Of a DNA stretch of 64,000 nucleotides, positions 58,301 to 64,000 are shown one piece after another. The DNA is from Blastobasis lacticolella. Taxonomy: Eukaryota; Arthropoda; Insecta; Lepidoptera; Blastobasidae. Within the stretch, counting starts at the first letter, position 1; each line of letters starts with the position of its first letter. The notes beneath the pieces were generated by a model, which was not told the origin of the DNA, did no database searches, and saw nothing but the letters and a program-made list of their open reading frames with translations. The stretch spans positions 2,244,501-2,308,500 of the forward strand of contig LR990050.1 in NCBI GenBank assembly GCA_905147135.1, written 5' to 3'. A program made the position numbers and the translations under genes.

Positions 58301-61300
58301 AGCCCGTAGCAGTCCACTGCAGGACTTAGGGCCTCTCCCACAAAAGGGGAGCATAATCTCCACACTTGGCAGGCGGGTTGGAGATCGCAGTGTTTAAATA
58401 TAACAATGGAAAATGCTGCTGATCTTTTGCCTCGAAAACATTAGTCGCCTTGTACGACACCCATTAGTGTAAGAGGTTGGTGCTATTCTACTCTGCCGGA
58501 CACCACACGGTCATCTCTGTAAATTCAGCCAATCTTTTATTATTTCGCCTAAAACCCTTCAGACGGTGAGTTTACAATTAATTCAAACATATACGAGTAC
58601 ATAAAGCTCACGCCTCTGTCCCACAGGTAGGGTAGGCAGAGACTATGGAATAGCTCCCTAGCCTCTCATATATCCACAACTCTTTTAATACTCGACATGC
58701 CTCTACATGATTGATTGACATGACATGATTACATGCTCAAACCATCTCAACAACCCTTTTTCTATTTTTGCCATATTTTTCACTCTGGCACTCAATTTCA
58801 CTGCACTTATTTTCCTTAGAATTAATAATATATTTATATGAAAACCGTATATGTGTGCTATGTTAAATGCTTAAATACCTATTGGGAATTGTTATTGTAA
58901 TAAGTGTCTTTGAAGAATATTTGGGATGCTTACCTATAAAACTGAGACTACGCTTATCGATTTTATTACATAAAACCTAGGGACATAAAACCTTCAAAAA
59001 TATAGGGGTATACCCTAAATATGTAATCTTACCCAACGCCGAGTGATCTCCGCTGCAGTTCAAAAATATGCCATCGAAGAACAGATCGCTGACTCTCACT
59101 CGGAGGAAGGGATCCGTCAGGTTCCCGAAGAACTGCTGTAGAGCACCGTTCACCATGTTCACGAAGCTTGGCATCAGCTCGTACACTGAGAGGATTGCAG
59201 CCTGTTGGGGATAGAAGAAGTCGTCAGGCACCATAATCTTCACATCATTAGCAAAGAGTATTGATACTCATTAGCCCATAACAATGTAGGTACTAGGTAT
59301 AGGTTTGAGTCACTGTAGTCTATAAATTACATGAGGCGATTTCGGAATTTTTTCTATTTAAAATTATTAATCTAATTTTTTACTTATTTAATATTTATAT
59401 TTCCACTATACAACACTAGGGACGACATTATATAGTCGGAGGTTGAAGCAATCGTGCGCGCGTCGAAGCTTCAGCCATCTGCGACAATTGAGACAGCCAC
59501 AAACTTCTTAGCATATCTACATGTCTACATAGTCACCCAAGCCATGTGATTTTGTTATGTTAGTCTGTTCTTTGTTTTTTGGATGTCTGCTCCTTCAACC
59601 TCGCTCTGATTTAGCTACTCTAAACCGATATCGTTTGCATATAGAACAACTGTCGCCCACAACATCTATGGTTCTTGCTTGAATCTAAGATGCGTTATCA
59701 CTGAGACGAGGTTTGAAGGACTAAACTACTATACGGCTCATGCCTAAAACTTTATCGTTTTAAAGCTAAATGCAAACCAAATTACTCTCCCTCAACTTCA
59801 ATAGAAGAAGAGAATCAACCTCTTGATATTCATTTTGCTTCTATCTATTAACGAATTTAAAAGTAAACTACAAGGCTAGAAATCTATAGATATCCTCTTC
59901 ATCCTGTTATTAATAAAACTTGTTTGCGTAATATATTCATACAATCATTGACGAGTCAACAATTCCCATGAGTACCGACATAATTGCATAGTCGATTACA
60001 ATGACTATAATAGGAACGTTCTCTATAAAGTTGTGATCTATATTTATCTCAGCAGCTAGCTCGTCAGTTTATCACCTGACAGTGAATAGTGGATAACATT
60101 GGCTTACATCGTTTTCATTTAGATTTCATTCAAGCATTTAATTTTTCGCCAAAATAGTGAGTTCGCCATAACCGAATAACGGATTTAATTAGGCCTTATC
60201 CTTGTGACTGTTAGAATGTTACATAATCTTAGATCTTAATGAAGCAAAACTAGGAACCATCTCGATTTAATTTCTATACACGATTGTATTATCATCTTGG
60301 CGTTAATGTTCCGGTTGTGCTCTCGAGCACGAAGGCCCGGGGTCCGCCTTGATCAGATAATTACAGTGGAACGACTACCATCTGACCTTCGTGACCATGC
60401 TACCAGGGGAACCTGACCAGATTGGATCATGGTTACATATTCAGTTGCCTGAATTTGCAGGTTTCATCGCGATATTTTCCCTCACCGAGCATCGGTTAGA
60501 ATTCAACTAATGTACATAACTCAGAAAAGAGTCATTGGTACATGAGTGCAGCGGGATTCGAACCCGGTACCTCTCGCTTACGAGTCGGATATTCAACCGC
60601 TCGGCCACCGCTGATCTATTATTTTATTTCTATATACGACTATTTTATTTCTACAAACAATTGTATCGCTCAAGGGTGATTCTGGTGTGCTCCCTGGACA
60701 AAATGCTTTTCATACGGTTTTTTGCTTGCGAATTCCTCAGGCTTATAAAGGTCTACCACAGGTAGCACTTGCTTTTTATTTATTTGTGAAATAAGTAGGT
60801 CTAAAGCACTAGCTACTCACCATGTACGAGAAATTGATGACAGTGACCTCATCATCCGGGCTGAGCGCTCCGGAGGCCAGAGGGTCGAAGACGAAGGTCT
60901 TCTTCAGCATATACTTGATTGTGTCATTGGGGCCCAGGCCTAGGACCGTCCTTTCGCGGTATTGTCTGGAAGGCAATTATTTATTATCTTAGAAGCGGCC
61001 ATGGTCTTGGCATCGTGGTTACGAGTAACTGGATGGGTGGCCGTTTAGTACTTTAAGGCTAATCGAACTTCGACGCAACGAGCTTGCCACTAATTAGAAG
61101 TGCCTCCTACAACTTTGGCGAAGCGAGGATGAGTGATTGAGATTGGTTGAAAAGTGTCGGGAGGCGATTGGAACCCCGAGACGGTTAGGACTGACTTTTG
61201 CTCGCGACTTACTGTTTTAATCATCATCGTCCTAGCGCTTATCCCGGCCTCTGCCAGAGTCCGCTTTCCTACTCAATCTTCTCCACTTCGCCCGGTCTTC

Positions 61301-62794
61301 GGCATCCTCTTGTCGTAAGCCGTTGGCTCTCGCTCTCTGAGTCGAATCAGCGATGTCAATCCATCGCTCCTTGGATCGCCCACTTACTGTTTTAATATAT
61401 GTACATATTATATGAATAAGAACTTGTTTTAATTACCTATATCTCTATTCTCCGATGACTTTGACGTTTAATAGCATAGTTTTATTTTATGTAATAATAT
61501 TAAGATTTCGTTTGAGGGTAATACCAATTCTGTTGGACTTACGCCCATTTTGACTCAACATTCTTTTAAACCCTTGTTAAAAAAAGTTCCACTTTCAAAC
61601 GATATCTATATTTTAGCGAAAATCTGACAAACCACAAGCTATTGGATTGGTTTCGAGATCACGTCTACAAATTTCATTGGCTTTGATAGCGTAATATAAA
61701 TATGATCAAACTACGTTAGTGTGGAGCGCGTTCGGGCTTTCCCGCGGGACCTTATTATTTTCGCAGGATAAAAAGCAGCCTATGTCACTCCGGGAATAAC
61801 GTCGCTTTATATTAGTGTACGAGAATTTTTTTATAATCGGTCCCGTAGTGTTTGTGTTTATTTATTACTAACAAAAATACAAATATTTTCCCGTAATATT
61901 AGTGCCGATAGATAAAAAACATGTTATGGACTTTGAAGTGGACCCTGATTGGGTTTTAGTACGATTGGTTTGTCGTAATAATTATATTTATAGACTAATG
62001 AAAATTTTTACATAAATAATAATCTAAATCGCTGCCTTGCGGAGGTATAAGGCTGACAGCGTTACGTCTCTGAATTGTCAGACATATACGCTGACCGACG
62101 TAAGCGTAATAATTATAATTTGAATAAATAGTACTTAAGTCTTAACATTTAAAAATAACTTTTTTTTTTCTTAGTGGCAACTATTGTTGCCGAAGTGTGG
62201 CAACGTTAGTTATCAGACATCAGACAAGTAAGCAGCAGCAACGTGCGTAACCGAGGTTGTGTGAGTGGAACTTCGCTTTTTTATTACTTAGTCGTCAGAC
62301 CAAATTCTACAAATCCAAGAATTCGTCAAAACGACCCAATGTAGTCCCAACATCGCCATCACAGCCCATATCAGTCCACTGCAGGTCTTAGGGCCTCTCC
62401 CACGAAAGCGGAGGTTATTGCCATAATATTTACGCTGGGCAAGCGTGTTGGAGATCGCAGTTTTAAAATATAATAATGGAAAACGCTGCTGCCCATTTTA
62501 CAGCCTACGGAGACTTTAGATATTTTGTGTCGAAAACATGAATCGCCTTATAAGACACCCACTTGTGTAAAGGGTTGGTGCGTTACAACTCTGCCGGAGA
62601 CCACACATCGCAACATAGCCTGTTCTAAAGCCTCACTTGTAGACGTATGGTCCGATTTCCTGCAGCTTTGGATTGGCGCCTTGGTTCACCTCCTCAGGGT
62701 TGGTGACGTTGAACACGTAGATCTTGAAGTCCAAGGGTACCGGCAGCTTGCGCCATTTCTCGTACATCATCGAGTCTGGTGTCAGTTGCACGCT
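43368..62794 (-). CDS. CD36 / class B scavenger receptor (SNMP/SCRB-type), lacking the N-terminal exon
   Basis: CD36-family proteins sit in the plasma membrane with two terminal transmembrane segments and a large ectodomain that binds or channels lipids, carotenoids or pheromones. Exons, 5' to 3': 62794-62637, 60965-60821, 59201-59033, 53562-53468, 50898-50681, 49013-48888, 46088-45902, 44545-44420, 43586-43368; 1443 nt, phases consistent, stop at 43368-43370. Landmarks: [91 protein letters not shown], cysteines in DKYCG, ELCRS, QCFC, DGCLL and NPCQG at disulphide positions, [18 protein letters not shown]. The C-terminal membrane segment is [20 protein letters not shown]. About 35-45 residues (start and first membrane helix) lie beyond 64000. 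Many N-glycosylation sites (NVT, NDT, NFS, NLT, NCS, NRT, NGS). Clade (SNMP versus ninaD/Cameo-type SCRB) is undecided. Confidence 0.93.
43377..43382 (-). terminator. Candidate poly(A) signal inside the last codons of the CD36 gene
   Basis: On the minus strand AATAAA encodes Asn-Lys six bases before the TGA stop. No other AATAAA lies in the next 250 bases downstream, so the 3'UTR may be only a few bases long or use a variant signal. Confidence 0.4.
43822..44055 (+). repeat. Interspersed repeat C, copy 4
   Basis: AGCCGTGTGGTGTCCGGCAG ... GTGGGAGAGGCCCTAAATCC. Last intron of the CD36 gene, antisense to it. Confidence 0.65.
44632..44873 (+). mobile_element. tRNA-derived SINE E, copy 2
   Basis: TTCAGTTGGTTAACATGCCG, GGCCTTGGGTTCGATGCCCG, TTTTAATTTCTGTTATTGG, CTAGATGGCGCTGTGTGAAC. 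Confidence 0.7.
45150..45470 (+). repeat. Interspersed repeat N, longest copy
   Basis: CATCATCATCATATTCCTCT, CACTTCACCAGGTCTTCAGC, GAGCCGTTGGCTCTCGCATC, GATGTCAATCCATCGCTTCT. Shorter copy 61213-61388. Possibly a LINE 3' end with an ATC tail on its left. Confidence 0.5.
45522..45778. mobile_element. TIR element I, copy 2
   Basis: GTAGAGCTCGTCTAGTCTAA faces TTTTAGATTAGACGAGCTCT-AC; interior CAATGAACGACGCGTGTTCC and TGCGATAGTGGGG as in copy 1. CD36 intron. Confidence 0.78.
46574..47419 (-). mobile_element. RTE-type LINE, 5'-truncated, with 43-bp target duplication
   Basis: Opens at [20 protein letters not shown]. The catalytic FADD-type box reads FAGD, then [20 protein letters not shown]. After a frameshift near 47215 comes [20 protein letters not shown] ... 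[12 protein letters not shown] ... [20 protein letters not shown], ending in an ATG-triplet tail. GTATAATTTCCTTTGAATAT...CAACGTCATT is exact on both sides (46531-46573, 47420-47462). Inactive: lost catalytic Asp plus frameshift. Confidence 0.85.
47803..47900. mobile_element. TIR element J, degraded copy
   Basis: GGCGCTGTCCTAATTGGCAA-CGGTCGTGCGACGGGCGG intact on the left; right arm eroded (CATAATCCTAACTG). Compare 50941-51047. Confidence 0.6.
48468..48860 (-). mobile_element. LINE family A, longest copy in the window
   Basis: Reading leftwards: [60 protein letters not shown], then a stop and the GGCCCGC-TTGCCTG-type tail. Its 5' end is 20-40 nt from the donor of CD36 exon 48888-49013, in sense orientation. 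Confidence 0.78.
49470..49714. mobile_element. TIR element K, 245 bp with 3-bp target duplication
   Basis: TAGCCGTATTCACAATGGCT and its inverse TTGTGAATACGGCTA; CTG flanks both ends (467-469, 715-717 of the 49 kb block). Interior rich in TTTCGAATCG. A 3-bp duplication fits a PIF/Harbinger-like mover but is short evidence. Confidence 0.7.
50941..51047. mobile_element. TIR element J, complete copy (~107 bp)
   Basis: TATTGGCAACGTTCGTGCGA...GGTCTCCTATTGGTCG...GTCGCACGACCGTTGTCAAT-TAGGATAGCGCC. It starts about 20 nt upstream of the acceptor of CD36 exon 50681-50898? The acceptor lies at 50899-50900, so the element begins 41 nt into that intron. Confidence 0.75.
51731..51846 (+). mobile_element. 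tRNA-derived SINE E, internally deleted copy
   Basis: CATGCCACGCAGAGGCCCCG, GGGTTCGATTCCCGGCCGGG joined directly to GATGGCGCTGTGTGAATTGT; the central ~110 bp are gone. Confidence 0.65.
52480..52692 (+). mobile_element. Poly(A)-tailed retroposon with 13-bp target duplication
   Basis: TGTCGCATCCGATGAAACCT ... CCTTTGCGTTGGGCAC followed by an A-run. ACCTCATTCTATG flanks it at 52467-52479 and 52693-52705. No second copy here; type (SINE or truncated LINE) unknown. Confidence 0.8.
53617..54236. mobile_element. TIR element J, copy interrupted by a hAT-like element
   Basis: The left arm CTAAGGCGCTGCGTCCTAAT is cut after a few more bases and resumes at 54115 (ACGGTCGTGCGACC ... GTCAATTAGGACAGCGCCTA). 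Confidence 0.75.
53642..54114. mobile_element. hAT-like non-autonomous element, 473 bp
   Basis: Ends TAGAGGTG...CACCTCTA with subterminal AT-rich arms (TTATATTAGATAACGGGTAT against ATATACGAGTATTATAAC-type inverse). The 8-bp flanks AATTGTAT (53634-53641) and AATTGAAT (54115-54122) agree at seven of eight bases. Nested in TIR element J. Confidence 0.72.
54300..54480 (-). repeat. SINE D-like fragment
   Basis: GAGATGGCAGTCGCTCCACT, GATCTGTGAAACCCTAGATC and AACACTAACCGATATTCTTA recall the D body in reverse. Diverged. Confidence 0.45.
54867..55020 (+). mobile_element. RTE-type LINE coding fragment
   Basis: [20 protein letters not shown], then [15 protein letters not shown], equivalent to [20 protein letters not shown] in the copy at 46574-47419. 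The longer open frame around it (54692-55057) begins in unrelated sequence. Confidence 0.65.
55681..56030 (-). mobile_element. tRNA-derived SINE D, copy 2
   Basis: GTTAATGTCTCGGTTGTGCT ... CATCACGATGTTTTCCCTCA ... GGGTTTCGAACCCGGTTCCT ... ACCACTTGGCCACTGACGCT. The last part is the tRNA-like head in reverse. Confidence 0.68.
56031..58291. other. Part of a 5.5 kb CD36 intron, nothing recognised
   Basis: AT-rich intronic DNA with no recognisable protein, RNA gene or clear repeat pair; a LINE-A tail scrap (TAATGGAAAGTGGCCACCGT) at about 56888. Confidence 0.4.
58292..58511 (-). repeat. Interspersed repeat C, copy 5
   Basis: TCATCACCACAGCCCGTAGC ... TCTACTCTGCCGGACACCAC, with an internal deletion relative to 36201-36456. 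Confidence 0.65.
58598..58700 (-). mobile_element. Non-LTR 3' end, family M copy 3
   Basis: AAGCTCACGCCTCTGTCCCA, CAGGTAGGGTAGGCAGAGAC, CATATATCCACAACTCTTTT: inverse of 34745-34900. Confidence 0.58.
60290..60613 (-). mobile_element. tRNA-derived SINE D, copy 3 (best head)
   Basis: The head in reverse at 60549-60613 reads GTGGCCGAGCGGTTGAATAT (A box) and CCGGGTTCGAATCCCGCTGC (B box), resembling a Leu/Ser-class tRNA. The body runs left to GGCGTTAATGTTCCGGTTGT. Three such copies share the layout. Confidence 0.75.
61005..61190 (+). mobile_element. 5S-derived SINE, copy 2
   Basis: GAGTAACTGGATGGGTGGCC-GTTT is the 5S-like C box region; the body (AGAAGTGCCTCCTACAACTT, GGCGAAGCGAGG) matches 25798-26045 loosely. 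Confidence 0.6.
61213..61388 (+). repeat. Interspersed repeat N, copy 2
   Basis: AATCATCATCGTCCTAGCGC, GTAAGCCGTTGGCTCTCGCT, GCGATGTCAATCCATCGCTC. Confidence 0.5.
61389..62350. other. CD36 intron, no gene recognised
   Basis: Near 61735-61830, CGCGTTCGGGCTTTCCCGCG and GGATAAAAAGCAGCCTATGT resemble a common insect repeat body with CTAG-type ends; boundaries not determined. Confidence 0.3.
62351..62608 (-). repeat. Interspersed repeat C, copy 6
   Basis: CATCACAGCCCATATCAGTC ... GGTTGGTGCGTTACAACTCT. It ends about 30 nt from the donor of CD36 exon 62637-62794. Confidence 0.62.
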
Positions 62795-62821
62795 CTGGGG
62801 GCAAAACGGCAAGAAATTGAC

Positions 62822-63106
62822 TTGGTACTCATCCTCACTACGTAGACCCTCTGTTGGTCACGACGCGAAGGTTCGAAAGAACGTTTCTCGCTCGTACGAT
62901 TCGAATGTGGAATGAGCTCCCAGCCACAGTGTTTCCTTTGGACTATGACATGGGATCGTTCAAGGGGTATATTAGAGGTCTCTTCAGAGGCGGGCAACGC
63001 ATTGGTGACTCCCCTGGTGTTGCTGATGTCAATAGGCGGCGGTGACCACTTTCCATCAGGTGGCCCGCTTGCCTGTTTGTCTGCCGTATAACATAAAAAA
63101 AAATTA
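62822..63106 (+). mobile_element. LINE family A, antisense copy next to a CD36 acceptor
   Basis: [40 protein letters not shown], a stop, then CATCAGGTGGCCCGCTTGCC and an A-run. Begins about 27 nt from the first base of exon 62637-62794, within the usual branch-point zone. Confidence 0.78.
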
Positions 63107-63477
63107 ATTAGCCTATGGGTTCGTCCAGACGGGCCTTATTTTTGAACCGCTCGCATCCACGCCAGCGGTTCAAAATAGCAAGAACGGATGAGTGAGTGAG
63201 ATTTATACCTACTACTGGACGTGAAAACAACTGTACCTAATTAAGATGAAATCTGACAGTAGATAATTTAGAGTTGAATAACTTAAAGGCTAAATATACC
63301 GAAATTCAATGTGGTTCCCGCGGTAACGGATCCGGAACGTGTTGGTGCGTTTAGACGCACGTCATGCGGCTTGGCAAGCAGCCCTACATGCAGTCCGGCG
63401 CGCAGCCCGTGCAGTACTCGGGCCAACTAGATTGGCAACAAGCGCGAGCACGGGAACGAGCGCATGCACAAACAGCC
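63107..63477. other. Spacer with a GC-rich stretch
   Basis: 63340-63470 is GC-rich (ATGCGGCTTGGCAAGCAGCC; CGCGAGCACGGGAACGAGCG). No membrane-helix exon fitting the missing CD36 N-terminus on the minus strand. Confidence 0.35.
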
Positions 63478-63812
63478 AGTTTTTTTTTTATGTCATCCGG
63501 TAGGCAAACAGGCAAGCGGGCCACCTGATGGAAAGTGGTCACCACTGCCTACATACATTAGCAACACCAAGTGTATCGCCTATGCGTTGCCCACCTCTGT
63601 AGCACGTTGTTCTGGAAGCAAATGCCCCTCCACTGGCAAAAGCCACGGTTCCCCAAATCCCCACCCCATGGAGCACTGGAGACCTTACTCACCGGCAGAA
63701 ACACAATACAATTTAAAAGAGTATTGTTTAGCTGCGGTATTCTGTAAGGTGGAGGTACCTCCCCAGTCGGGCGGCTCCAATTCGAACGGCATACCCCGCT
63801 ATGCCCTACCTT
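63478..63812 (-). mobile_element. SINE-like retroposon, family B, full-length inverse copy
   Basis: Inverse of 37805-38142: the T-run and GGCAAGCGGGCCACCTGATG on the left, GGCATACCCCGCTATGCCCT at the right end. Confidence 0.72.
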
Positions 63813-64000
63813 ACTTAATATTTACATGCTTATGCCCGTGTTTGTGCTCGTTGAATGTCACTTTGAACGCAAGTATCAGGGAGCCGATTCTTGCGCTGTG
63901 ACATTTCGAATTCGACATTTTCTCTAGCCAAAAAACTGCATTAAAACGTCACTGAAATTGATCTTTGACAATATACGACTGTCGAAGATAGTTGAGAAAA

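Noticed and set aside
60549..60613. tRNA-like sequence with good A and B boxes
   Set aside because: No complete acceptor stem or clean anticodon arm, and it is the head of a repeated SINE.
63340..63480. GC-rich stretch as the missing first exon of the CD36 gene
   Set aside because: Minus-strand frames give no start codon followed by a membrane helix and no donor in the needed phase.

Overview
This window is animal nuclear DNA, most likely from a moth or butterfly. Genes are split by GT-AG introns. The introns and spacers are packed with truncated non-LTR elements, tRNA- and 5S-derived SINEs, short terminal-inverted-repeat (TIR) elements and two DIRS-order retrotransposons. The lepidopteran assignment is inferred from the protein matches and repeat style and has not been checked by a search. 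There are no prokaryotic gene arrays or CRISPR arrays.

Three conserved protein genes are present. (1) The first two coding exons of coatomer subunit beta (minus strand, 716-2406); the rest lies left of the window. (2) A complete PWP2/UTP1 homologue (plus strand, 11884-40856): 18 coding exons, all phases agree, 915 residues, WD40 protein of the small-subunit processome. (3) A CD36 / class B scavenger receptor (SNMP/SCRB-type) gene (minus strand, 43368-62794): nine coding exons giving 480 residues; the N-terminal exon lies right of the window. PWP2 and the CD36 gene converge on a 2.5 kb spacer of small repeats. A fourth locus (plus strand, 3619-8050) has an intact THAP zinc-finger reading frame, followed by coiled-coil and transposase pieces of P-element/THAP9 type broken by frameshifts and stops.

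The most striking structure is in PWP2. Two DIRS-type elements with RT, RNase H and tyrosine-recombinase remnants lie in opposite orientation in introns 7 (17205-23534) and 9 (26052-30766), bracketing exons 8 and 9. Both keep the textbook DIRS layout of inverted terminal repeats plus an internal complementary region. Copy A interrupts an older TIR element and is itself interrupted by a younger LINE with an 11-bp target duplication. Copy B carries a 37-bp foldback insertion with an 8-bp duplication.

Other layout: 1-11.9 kb holds the coatomer start, the THAP/P-type relic and LINE remnants; 11.9-40.9 kb is PWP2; 40.9-43.4 kb is a repeat-rich convergent spacer; 43.4-62.8 kb is the CD36 gene with repeat-filled introns; 62.8-64 kb is more repeat. 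The protein genes have unrelated jobs (Golgi vesicle coat, rRNA processing, lipid-type receptor) and show no functional cluster. I found no convincing undescribed system; the best leads are the inverted DIRS pair, the DIRS leader repeat and the decayed THAP-transposase locus.
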